Source: Arcicella sp038230735 (GTDB lineage Bacteria; Bacteroidota; Bacteroidia; Cytophagales; Spirosomataceae). From it: a stretch of DNA of 64,000 bases. The stretch covers positions 9,883 to 73,882 of the forward strand of contig JBBRMR010000018.1 of the NCBI GenBank assembly GCA_038230735.1, given 5' to 3'. Both the position numbers and the translations under genes were made by a program. Below, piece by piece: positions 53,204 through 60,713 of this stretch (the stretch's first letter is position 1; each line of letters opens with the position of its first letter). The notes under the pieces are model-generated. The model did not search any database. It saw only the letters and a list, made by a program, of their open reading frames with translations, and was not told the DNA's origin.

Positions 53204-53205
53204 AT

Positions 53206-53751
53206 ATGTCTGATTCTGAAATACTTAGTCAATTTTCTGTCCCAGCAACCCGAAATTTTGCTTTTAATCAACTGGTAAAAACTTATCAGCAAAAAGTGTA
53301 TTGGCACATTCGTAAAATGGTGATTGACCATGACGATGCCGATGATTTGACCCAAGAAACATTCATCAAGGCTTGGAAAGGATTGGATAATTTTAAAGGT
53401 GAATCGCAACTATTTACATGGCTATATCGTATTGCTACTAATGAATCATTAAATCATTTGACTAAGAAAAAAAGACGTTTTTTTGTTCCCATTAACGATA
53501 TTTCGGAAGAATTATCCAGTAAATTAGAAGATTCTGACATGGTTTCGGGTGATGAGGTTCAGATAAAATTACAAAAGGCACTCTTGACTTTACCCGATAA
53601 ACAACGCTTGGTTTTCAACATGAAATATTACGATGATTTGAAATATGAAGAGATTTCAGCTATAACGGGGACATCCGTTGGGGCTTTAAAAGCATCCTAC
53701 CATTTAGCCGTAAAAAAGGTGGAAGAACATTTAAAACATTCATTTTTGTAG
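53206..53751 (+). CDS. ECF-type RNA polymerase sigma factor
   Basis: A 181-residue sigma-70-family factor. Region 2 is YQQKVYWHIRKMVIDHDDADDLTQETFIKAWKGLDNFKGESQLFTWLYRIATNESLNHL; region 4 is LLTLPDKQRLVFNMKYYDDLKYEEISAITGTSVGALKASYHLAVKKVEEHL. It precedes a membrane anti-sigma-like gene and a small Spy-like gene, the same order as at 56790. Stress or envelope control is inferred from the partners. A dispersed repeat runs up to the start codon. Confidence 0.93.
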   Translation: MSDSEILSQFSVPATRNFAFNQLVKTYQQKVYWHIRKMVIDHDDADDLTQETFIKAWKGLDNFKGESQLFTWLYRIATNESLNHLTKKKRRFFVPINDISEELSSKLEDSDMVSGDEVQIKLQKALLTLPDKQRLVFNMKYYDDLKYEEISAITGTSVGALKASYHLAVKKVEEHLKHSFL

Positions 53752-53805
53752 TACAATTAAACTATATATAAAAACCTTTGTCAAAGCATCGAAAATTAAA
53801 AGAAG

Positions 53806-54333
53806 ATGAAAAAGCAAGAATTTAATTTAGAGAACATACCGAAAAAGAATATTTTTATAGTCCCAGAAAACTATTTTGAAGAATTATCCGATAAGATTGA
53901 AAACCGAACCCAATCAGTTATAGAGAATTTACCAAAAGAAAATATTTTTAAAATTCCTGACAATTATTTTGAAGATTTAGAATCAAATATTTTGGCTCGT
54001 AACATTCAGGATACAAAAAATATTCCTTTGTTTACGTGGTCGGCTAAACGTACATGGGCATCAGTAGCGGCGTGTTCAGCAATTGCGATTATGGGTTATT
54101 TTACTTTAATGCCTTCGCAAGATTCCTTAGGAAAAGAAGAATTAGCAGGGGTACAAAATCAAGAAATTGTGAATTATTTGATTCAACAAGATTTGAATCA
54201 GGCTGATGTTGCCGAACAAATTGAGGCAAAAAATATTAAATTTAAAGAAACTGATCTGCTTAATAATTTAAAAGTTTCAGAAAAGGATGTTTTGCAAAGT
54301 ATTGATTATCAGAGTATTGAAGATGAAATTTAA
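53806..54333 (+). CDS. Membrane protein, probable anti-sigma factor
   Basis: A 175-residue protein with one transmembrane helix (WASVAACSAIAIMGYFTLM, ~79-97). The cytoplasmic part carries a twofold repeat: ENIPKKNIFIVPENYFEELSDKIENR and ENLPKENIFKIPDNYFEDLESNIL, each with I-x-P-x-N-Y-F-E. The gene follows the sigma factor by 54 bp. Anti-sigma function is inferred from position and topology; no ZAS or other named domain is visible. Confidence 0.65.
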   Translation: MKKQEFNLENIPKKNIFIVPENYFEELSDKIENRTQSVIENLPKENIFKIPDNYFEDLESNILARNIQDTKNIPLFTWSAKRTWASVAACSAIAIMGYFTLMPSQDSLGKEELAGVQNQEIVNYLIQQDLNQADVAEQIEAKNIKFKETDLLNNLKVSEKDVLQSIDYQSIEDEI

Positions 54334-54419
54334 TGTAGAGAATAAGTAAAAATGCTAACAGTTCCACCTAAGTTAGAATGAAAATTAAACGCTCTTGTGG
54401 GTGTAGAGCAAATAAAATC

Positions 54420-54875
54420 ATGAAAAAAGTAACATTATTATTTTTCGTTTTGGCAATCTCTTTTACTTCAAAAGCTCAAGACGAATTTCCAAATAGAAGA
54501 GGTAAAGAGAAAATCAACGCTGCCAAAGTTGGGTTAATTACTAATCGTTTAAGTTTGACAGAAGAACAAGCAAAGATCTTTTGGATTGTTTATGATGAAT
54601 TTGATAAAAAACGCAGCGAAATTCGTAAAAACATTCGTCAGATGACAGCGGAGAGTAGGAATATTACTACTTCTGATGATAAAATTTTGGCTGATATTAA
54701 AGAGATTTTGAGCCTTAAACAGAAAGAAGTTGATTTGGAAAAAGAATATTTATCAAAATTCCTGAAAACCATTAATATTCGTCAAGTTTCTGAATTGTAT
54801 AAAACAGAACAACTTTTTAATCAGATGTTGGTAAAAAAACTGAATCGAGCGGAGAATAAATTGGAGAAGGAATAA
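54420..54875 (+). CDS. Small periplasmic Spy/CpxP-like protein
   Basis: A 151-residue exported helical protein. ATG 54420 opens a clean signal peptide (KKVTLLFFVLAISFTSKAQ); an upstream start at 54378 would put extra residues before it. The mature part is mostly charged helices with RLSLTEEQAKIFWIVYDEFDKKRSEI, an LTxxQ-like motif of the CpxP/Spy group of periplasmic chaperones. It is third in the sigma / anti-sigma-like cassette. Specific function unknown. Confidence 0.68.
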   Translation: MKKVTLLFFVLAISFTSKAQDEFPNRRGKEKINAAKVGLITNRLSLTEEQAKIFWIVYDEFDKKRSEIRKNIRQMTAESRNITTSDDKILADIKEILSLKQKEVDLEKEYLSKFLKTINIRQVSELYKTEQLFNQMLVKKLNRAENKLEKE

Positions 54876-54891
54876 TTCCTATTTTGATCAT

Positions 54892-54931
54892 AAAAAATCC
54901 CTTTCGGTAAAATATCGGAAGGGATTTTTTT
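54892..54931. terminator. Terminator after the first sigma cassette
   Basis: AAAAAATCCCTTTCGGTA pairs with TATCGGAAGGGATTTTTT, with one bulge, around a short AAA loop. Confidence 0.85.
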
Positions 54932-55110
54932 ATTAAACTCGAAAATTCTTTCTGTCTTATATAATCGTGTTAGTACGCTCAAATGGCGTAATTCCTGTCA
55001 AATAAATACGTAGGCTTTCTGTTTTGAGCGTTCTAAAATGTGAAGGGTACATCCTTCCGTCCAAACTTTTCAGTTCATTATATTGAAAATTCCTCCGTCA
55101 ATTCTATCAA

Positions 55111-56415
55111 CTAAATTGTAGTTTCCAAAACCGCCTTCCGATAAGGTTTCAAGGCAAATAAAGTAAGCAAAGTAGCAAAGCCACCGCCAATCAAATACAA
55201 CAAAACCATTGAATAACGAATGGCATTTTCATCTTTAAAAATATAGTCAGTAAATAATGCAACCGATGTTGGTCCCAAGCCAATTCCCACCAAATTGAGG
55301 ATAAATAAGAAGATCGAGGATGCCAAAGCCCTTACTTGATTAGGCATAATTTCTTGAATGGCGGCAGTGATTGCTCCAAAAGGGGCAGCCAAAGCAAAAC
55401 TTGGAATAAAAACCGCCAACAAAGCCCATTCTGCTTTGGGCAAAAGAGGAATCCAACATGAACATAAGTATAAAATTGAACCCAATAATCCAACCCTCAA
55501 ACGTCCATCCATAATCCCTTTTTTAACCATATAATCAGCAAACCATCCGCCAAAAAGCACTCCTGAAATAGAGGAAGTTACTAAAATTAACCCATAAAAC
55601 GCCCCTGCTTTATGTACTTCCCAACCATACGTGCGAGCAATAAATGTTGGTATCCAAGCATTACTACCATAATTTACTAATGCTCCAAAAGCGGTAGCAA
55701 AACAAATCAGTAAATAAGCCTTTTTATGTTTAAAAATGATGGTTAATGATTCTCTCAGCGATAATTTAACGGTTTCTCCTTCAATTTTAAGCGTATTTGT
55801 TCTGGCGGGTTCTTTGATAGTAAAGAGTAATAGGGCAATCAAAAGTCCTGGCAAACCCACGTATAAAAATATCATTTGCCACGGAAAAATATCGCCAAAA
55901 ACAGGAATATTCATCATGCCTTCTTTGGGTAATTTTGCCACAATGCCCGAACCAATTAACATCGCTAACCCTGAACCCAAAAATACACCTAACGAAAAGA
56001 CACTCAGGGCAGTTGCCAATCGTTTTTTAGGAAATAAATCTGCAATCATTGAATAAGCTGAAGGTGATAAAGTCGCCTCGCCAACGCCAACACCCATTCG
56101 TGCAAAGAAAAATTGGGTATATGTTCCCACACCTGCACATAAGGTAGTCATTAGCGACCATACCGATATGCCCGCAATGATGATGTTTCGACGGCTATTT
56201 CTATCCGCCATTCTACCAATAAACATTCCAAAAAGGGTATAAAAAAGGGCAAAACTTAGCCCCATTAAAAGGCTCATTTGGGTATCACTCAAATGCAAAT
56301 CGTGCTTGATGGGCTTGACCAATAGACTCAAAATCTGTCGGTCAATAAAAGAAGAAACATTGGCAAGGGTTAGGACGAAAACTGCGTACCAAGCGTATTT
56401 ATTAGATGAATTCAT
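55111..56415 (-). CDS. MFS transporter
   Basis: A 434-residue major-facilitator protein with twelve transmembrane helices. FIDRQILSLLVKPIKHDLHLSDTQMSLLMGLSFALFYTLFGMFIGRMADRNSRRNIII includes the loop 2-3 motif G-x-x-x-D-R-x-x-R-R. The early FIDR and motif GVGEATLSPSAYSMIADLFP resemble the Spinster-like/hexuronate or anion-cation symporter branch. Substrate unknown. It separates the two sigma-factor cassettes and runs opposite to them. Confidence 0.9.
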   Translation of the reverse strand: MNSSNKYAWYAVFVLTLANVSSFIDRQILSLLVKPIKHDLHLSDTQMSLLMGLSFALFYTLFGMFIGRMADRNSRRNIIIAGISVWSLMTTLCAGVGTYTQFFFARMGVGVGEATLSPSAYSMIADLFPKKRLATALSVFSLGVFLGSGLAMLIGSGIVAKLPKEGMMNIPVFGDIFPWQMIFLYVGLPGLLIALLLFTIKEPARTNTLKIEGETVKLSLRESLTIIFKHKKAYLLICFATAFGALVNYGSNAWIPTFIARTYGWEVHKAGAFYGLILVTSSISGVLFGGWFADYMVKKGIMDGRLRVGLLGSILYLCSCWIPLLPKAEWALLAVFIPSFALAAPFGAITAAIQEIMPNQVRALASSIFLFILNLVGIGLGPTSVALFTDYIFKDENAIRYSMVLLYLIGGGFATLLTLFALKPYRKAVLETTI

Positions 56416-56789
56416 GGTTTTATTTACGATTTATGATTAGTTCAACTGATAGATAATTCGATTGTAACTATCTTATTTATGATATAATTGATTGTTCCAT
56501 TTTAAATCCGATTTAATCAAGATCGACATTAGAGTTGAAGATGAATTATAATACCTTCCTCACTTAGATACCAGCATAATCAAGATTTCTAATATTTATA
56601 TAAACATAATAAAAGGATATTTTTTATAAATATAATACAAAATTAAAACACATTCAAAAGGTCAGACAGATAATAATCGTCAAATAATTGACAAAATCAA
56701 TTAAAGGTTTCAAGATATTTTTTTTATAGGCCGCAAGTTTTTATTTTTATTCACATCTAATCATTAACATTGCACGATAAACTCAATGA
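56416..56789. other. AT-rich intergenic region between divergent genes
   Basis: About 370 bp between the MFS gene and the second sigma cassette, very AT-rich. No coding frame, RNA or dispersed repeat was recognised; it should contain both promoters, but no clear TAnnTTTG was identified. Confidence 0.4.
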
Positions 56790-57365
56790 ATGAACGATAC
56801 CGAACTGCTAAATCAAATACGAGCTGGGCAAGAATCCGCTTTTAGAATATTGGTAGAAACTCATCAAAAGCGGGTTTTCAATACGGTGTTGGCAATTGTT
56901 CAAAATTTTGAGGAAGCAGAGGATGTGGCTCAAGAGGTATTCATTGAGGTCTATCAATCAATCCATAAGTTTAGGGGTGATTCAAAATTATCAACTTGGC
57001 TTTATCGAATTGCAACCACCAAAGCATTAGAAGAAATTAGGAAGAAAGAAACTCAAAAACGTTTTGCTTTTTTTACCAATTTGTTTAATAATGATAATGA
57101 AATTTTACACGAACGCATTGAGTTTGAACATCCTGGGTTGGTTTTAGAGAACAAAGAAAAGTCTAAGCAATTATTCAACGCTATCAATCAATTACCTGAA
57201 AATCAAAAGGTTGCCTATACACTTTGTAATATTGAAGGATTGAGTTATCAAGAAATTATGGAGGTTATGCAATTGTCGCTTTCATCGGTAGAATCATTAT
57301 TATTTAGAGCAAAAACTAATTTACGTAAATCATTAGCCAATTTTTACAAAAATCACAACTCTTAA
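56790..57365 (+). CDS. ECF-type RNA polymerase sigma factor (second copy type)
   Basis: A 191-residue sigma-70-family factor. Region 2 is HQKRVFNTVLAIVQNFEEAEDVAQEVFIEVYQSIHKFRGDSKLSTWLYRIATTKALEEI; region 4 is INQLPENQKVAYTLCNIEGLSYQEIMEVMQLSLSSVESLLFRAKTNLRKSL. It is followed 1 bp later by a small membrane gene and then by a Spy-like gene. It probably drives its own cassette and perhaps the copper-related genes downstream. Confidence 0.93.
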   Translation: MNDTELLNQIRAGQESAFRILVETHQKRVFNTVLAIVQNFEEAEDVAQEVFIEVYQSIHKFRGDSKLSTWLYRIATTKALEEIRKKETQKRFAFFTNLFNNDNEILHERIEFEHPGLVLENKEKSKQLFNAINQLPENQKVAYTLCNIEGLSYQEIMEVMQLSLSSVESLLFRAKTNLRKSLANFYKNHNS

Positions 57366-57366
57366 T

Positions 57367-57654
57367 ATGAAAGAAATATCCAATATTGAAACCAAGGTAG
57401 AACAGGCTATGACATCATTAGATGGGATTTCGTCTGCTGAACCCAAACCTTATTTTTATACACGTCTTCACGCAAGAATCGAACATGAATTATTAACACC
57501 TCGTGAGGTTTTAGGCTGGCAGTTCAAGCCTCTTTATGCACTTTCGGCAGTTGCTTGTCTATTAATTATTAATGTTTTTACGATATTGAGTTTACAAAAA
57601 ACGCAGCTATCAAATTCAGAACAATATAACCTGTACGACAGTAAAGGTTTTTAA
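57367..57654 (+). CDS. Small membrane protein, probable anti-sigma factor
   Basis: A 95-residue protein with one transmembrane helix (PLYALSAVACLLIINVFTIL, ~58-77) and a short cytoplasmic N-terminal part (IETKVEQAMTSLDGISSAEP, PYFYTRLHARIEHE). The start lies one base after the sigma stop. The P-Y-F-Y-T-R-L-x-x-R pattern is common in small Bacteroidota anti-sigma-like proteins. Function inferred from position. Confidence 0.62.
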   Translation: MKEISNIETKVEQAMTSLDGISSAEPKPYFYTRLHARIEHELLTPREVLGWQFKPLYALSAVACLLIINVFTILSLQKTQLSNSEQYNLYDSKGF

Positions 57655-57674
57655 TAATTTATTCGTCTAAGAAA

Positions 57675-58163
57675 ATGAAAGATTCAAAAAAAATACAATA
57701 TCTCTGGGTTGTCATTATTTTGTTAACACTGTTAAATCTATCTGTATTATCTTGGGTCTGGTTTTCCCAAAGGACTCTGCAAGACCCATTAAGTTCTGAG
57801 AGAATTGAAAAAGCATTACACTTTAATCACGAACAAGAAAACCAATTCAGAAAAATAAAAGATGACCATTTTACCGAAATAAGACCCATTCGGGACAGTA
57901 TAAAAATCATTAAATCTGAACTTTTTGACTATTTGAAACAAGAAAATCAAGACCCGAAAATTATTGAAGCCAAAATGTTCGTAATGCTTGAAAAAATTGA
58001 AGAAAATGAGACCAAAACACTTCAACATTTTGCTAAAATCAGAGCAATTTGTACGCCAGAACAGAAAAAAGTTTTTGATAACGATATTATAGATAGATTC
58101 AAAAAACAAGGTCAAAATGGTGCTGGTCGTCCACGTGAAGGTGAAAGACCTCCAAGACCATAA
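57675..58163 (+). CDS. Spy/CpxP-like metal or misfolding sensor, membrane-anchored
   Basis: A 162-residue protein with an N-terminal transmembrane anchor (YLWVVIILLTLLNLSVLSWVW, ~7-27) and a charged helical domain with LHFNHEQENQFRKIKDDHF and a second repeat ending TPEQKKVFDNDIIDRFKKQ, the LTxxQ-type motif of Spy, CpxP and CnrX/ZraP (periplasmic heavy-metal sensor group). The C-terminus is Pro/Arg/Gly-rich. CnrX-type proteins are partners of an anti-sigma factor, which fits this cassette, but metal ligands cannot be confirmed. Confidence 0.75.
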   Translation: MKDSKKIQYLWVVIILLTLLNLSVLSWVWFSQRTLQDPLSSERIEKALHFNHEQENQFRKIKDDHFTEIRPIRDSIKIIKSELFDYLKQENQDPKIIEAKMFVMLEKIEENETKTLQHFAKIRAICTPEQKKVFDNDIIDRFKKQGQNGAGRPREGERPPRP

Positions 58164-58239
58164 AACTTTTTCTAAAACAATTCCTTAAAATATGACAACA
58201 TTGTACCTAACAATTCTTTAACGTATAAACTTAAAAAAA

Positions 58240-59010
58240 ATGAAAAAAACCATTTTGATTTTCGCTCTAATCATGTTCATTTCAGCTTGTAAAAAATCGG
58301 ATGATACCACCCCAACTACAAGCACAACAACTACCACAAGTAGCTTTGATATTTCGGCTTTGAAGGATAAATTTTACAGTAGCCCAAATTTTAGTAGCAC
58401 CGTAGCTGTAACCGTTGAAGGAAACTATTTGGTAATAAAAACCAATGGAATCCCCGATCACAAAAGCCCTTATTACGCTAAAACTGATGCTCGTTATGAG
58501 ACATACAATGGCACAAATGCTCTATTCAAGGCAGCACCCAATACCATTGTTACCCAAAATTTAACTTTCAAAATCCCGTTAAATCCTAAGGAAGCAACCA
58601 ACAAATCAGTAACACCAATGGGACCTATTGGCGTATCAATCAATGGAATTCCATTTTATAATCAATACGCTGCGGGAGGAAGCCCACTGACAAACGAGAT
58701 TAACGGTTTTGATCAAAGTGGAGGACATCCTCAAATGCAAGGACAATATCACTATCATGCAGAACCTTTGTATTTGACAAAAAATAAAGGTACTGACGCA
58801 TTTTTAGGAGTTCTCTTAGATGGTTTTCCAGTGTATGGTTCAAAAGAGAATGGAGTTTTGGTCAAGGATATTGATTTAGATAAGTATCATGGGCATAATA
58901 CCAAAACGGCAGATTTTCCAAATAGTATTTATCATTATCACATCACTGCTAATGACCCGTACATTAATGGTAGTGGATTTTTTGGTACGGCGGGTACGGT
59001 GAGTCAATAA
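58240..59010 (+). CDS. YHYH domain lipoprotein
   Basis: A 256-residue lipoprotein: LIMFISACKKSDDTT (Cys17) followed by a Thr/Ser linker. The mature domain carries the YHYH signature twice, in GQYHYHAEPLYLT and NSIYHYHITANDPY, with a GVSINGIPFYNQ and GVLLDGFPVYGSKE core. YHYH proteins are often near sulfatases or copper proteins and are thought to bind metal through the histidines, but no activity is known to me. The neighbours SCO and multicopper oxidase make copper likely. Confidence 0.83.
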   Translation: MKKTILIFALIMFISACKKSDDTTPTTSTTTTTSSFDISALKDKFYSSPNFSSTVAVTVEGNYLVIKTNGIPDHKSPYYAKTDARYETYNGTNALFKAAPNTIVTQNLTFKIPLNPKEATNKSVTPMGPIGVSINGIPFYNQYAAGGSPLTNEINGFDQSGGHPQMQGQYHYHAEPLYLTKNKGTDAFLGVLLDGFPVYGSKENGVLVKDIDLDKYHGHNTKTADFPNSIYHYHITANDPYINGSGFFGTAGTVSQ

Positions 59011-59011
59011 A

Positions 59012-59620
59012 ATGAATAGAACACTAAAATTATTGGTAATATTATCGGTTTCCATTGCTTGTCAAACAAAGTTGGATAATGCTGTAAAGGAACTTCTTGC
59101 CATTCCAAAAACTGAATTATTGGCGGATAATAAAGGATTTGGATGGCAACAAGATATTTTGTTTTTTAAAGGGAAACCGTATTCAGGCTACGTTCTTGAA
59201 AAATATCCTAATGGCAAAAAAGCCTCTCAGAATGCCTATTTCAAAGGAAAGTTGGAAGGAGTCCAACAAAAATGGTTTGAAAATGGTGCAAAAATGGAAG
59301 TACGTCATTACGCTGAAAATCGTAAAATAAGCACACACGAAGGTTGGTATGAAAACGGACAGAAGCGATACAAATATTTCATTGAAAACGATATTCCAAT
59401 AAAAACGCATCGAGAATGGTATTCAAGCGGGCAACTGTATTCGCTCTTCAATTATGACAATCAAGGGCAACCCGAAGGCTCACAACAAATGTGGTTTGCG
59501 ACTGGACAAATCAAAGCAAATTACGTGATTAAAAACGGCAGACGGTTTGGTTTCTTGGGGGCGAAGGGTTGTATGGGCGAGGGGGAGAAGAAATTGAGGG
59601 GGTTGGAGTATGAAAAATAA
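59012..59620 (+). CDS. YwqK-type MORN-like repeat lipoprotein
   Basis: A 202-residue lipoprotein (LSVSIACQTKLD, Cys17). The mature part is a run of short beta-hairpin repeats: GKPYSGYVLEKYPNGKK, GKLEGVQQKWFENGAKM, HEGWYENGQKRYKYFIEN, HREWYSSGQLYSLFNY and GSQQMWFATGQIKANYV, typical of the YwqK family. It starts one base after the YHYH gene and is surely co-transcribed. Its paralogue starts at 63833. Role unknown. Confidence 0.8.
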   Translation: MNRTLKLLVILSVSIACQTKLDNAVKELLAIPKTELLADNKGFGWQQDILFFKGKPYSGYVLEKYPNGKKASQNAYFKGKLEGVQQKWFENGAKMEVRHYAENRKISTHEGWYENGQKRYKYFIENDIPIKTHREWYSSGQLYSLFNYDNQGQPEGSQQMWFATGQIKANYVIKNGRRFGFLGAKGCMGEGEKKLRGLEYEK

Positions 59621-59644
59621 CATAAAGAAATTATACGATGAATC

Positions 59645-59680
59645 TATCGTGCGATAAAATTATCGTGCGATGATTTTATC
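59645..59680. repeat. Tandem ATCGTGCGAT repeat upstream of SCO
   Basis: TATCGTGCGATAAAAT and TATCGTGCGATGATTTT are direct copies 17 bp apart, placed 7 bp before the SCO start codon. Possible regulatory site or a short insertion; tentative. Confidence 0.4.
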
Positions 59681-59687
59681 TTACATT

Positions 59688-60347
59688 ATGAACCATAAGA
59701 AAACACTCCACCAAACAATAATCTTTGTATTCCTACTATCCGCTTGTTCTCAAAAACAAGCCTCCTCTCCTATTCAAGAAGGAATTCCGTATTTTCATAC
59801 ATCCGATTTTACCCCCATTTGGCTTACCGATAAAGCTCAAATAGATACTTTGCACAGCATTGCAGATTTTAAGTTTAAGAATCAAAATGGAGAAACTGTC
59901 TCCTCTGAAAATTTCAAAGGAAAAGTTCATGTAGCCAACTTTTTCTTTACCATTTGTCCAAGTCTTTGCCCAAAAATTATGGGAAATATGCAGACGGTTC
60001 AAAAGGAATTTAAAAATGATAAAAACGTACTGATTGCCTCATACAGCGTTATGCCAGACCGAGACAGTGTTTTTGTGTTGCGAAATTATGCTAATGCACA
60101 TAAAATATTAGACAACAAATGGCAATTATTGACGGGCAATAAAAAGAAGATTTATGAGATTGCCCGAAAGTCATATTTTGCAGATGAAAACTTAGGCGTA
60201 CAAAAAGGTGAAAACGATTTTTTGCATACCGAAAATTTTATTTTGGTTGATAAAAATCTGCATATTAGAGGGGTATATAATGGCACTTTACAATTGGAGA
60301 TAGAGCAATTGGTAAAAGATATTCGGGAAATAGAGAAAGAGATTTGA
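59688..60347 (+). CDS. SCO family protein (copper chaperone-like)
   Basis: A thioredoxin-fold lipoprotein of about 219 residues from ATG 59688 (an upstream ATG at 59670 is less likely). The leader QTIIFVFLLSACSQKQ gives Cys20 as the lipid site. SCO motifs are complete: FTICPSLCPKIMGNM (C-x3-C copper ligands) and the conserved His in LHTENFILVD. SCO proteins mature cytochrome oxidase copper or act as redox/copper sensors. Here it lies beside a multicopper oxidase and YHYH protein rather than cytochrome oxidase. Confidence 0.9.
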   Translation: MNHKKTLHQTIIFVFLLSACSQKQASSPIQEGIPYFHTSDFTPIWLTDKAQIDTLHSIADFKFKNQNGETVSSENFKGKVHVANFFFTICPSLCPKIMGNMQTVQKEFKNDKNVLIASYSVMPDRDSVFVLRNYANAHKILDNKWQLLTGNKKKIYEIARKSYFADENLGVQKGENDFLHTENFILVDKNLHIRGVYNGTLQLEIEQLVKDIREIEKEI

Positions 60348-60356
60348 TTATTTTTC

Positions 60357-60545
60357 TTACAAATATTTCCTAACCTTGTCTAAATAGGTTTCGCTGACAG
60401 GAATCTTATAATTTTCAATTATTAAATCCCTAATTTCCAAAGCATTAACCTTTATTTTATTAACAAAATAAGAACGATGCACCCGCATAAATTGCTAATT
60501 AGGCAAAGTCACCCCCAAAGATGTACAGCCATTTCACTTAAAAAT
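60357..60545 (-). pseudogene. Remnant of a LytTR-type response regulator
   Basis: On the minus strand a frame reads TSLGVTLPN, stop (TAG), QFMRVHRSYFVNKIKVNALEIRDLI, and ends with IPVSETYLDKVRKYL at 60357. This is the last ~50 residues of a LytTR DNA-binding domain, where L-P-x-x-x-F-x-R-V-H-R-S-Y is usual. Upstream stops end the similarity. A 43-residue start at ATG 60488 exists but lacks most of the domain. Confidence 0.7.
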
Positions 60546-60713
60546 AAAAGAAATTCGCTGGAAGTATCAAATTACAGCCAATAGAAAGATAAAGTTCCTA
60601 TGTATTCTATCACAAATGATTTTAATAGCTTGAATCATTATAAAGCTATATAAAAATCAGGATGCAATCAATATTTAGAAATAATTACTTATACAAGATT
60701 ATTTAACATTATC

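Noticed and set aside
59645..59680. ATCGTGCGAT tandem as a CRISPR-like array
   Set aside because: Only two short copies, 17 bp apart, without spacers or cas genes; no CRISPR array was seen anywhere in the window.
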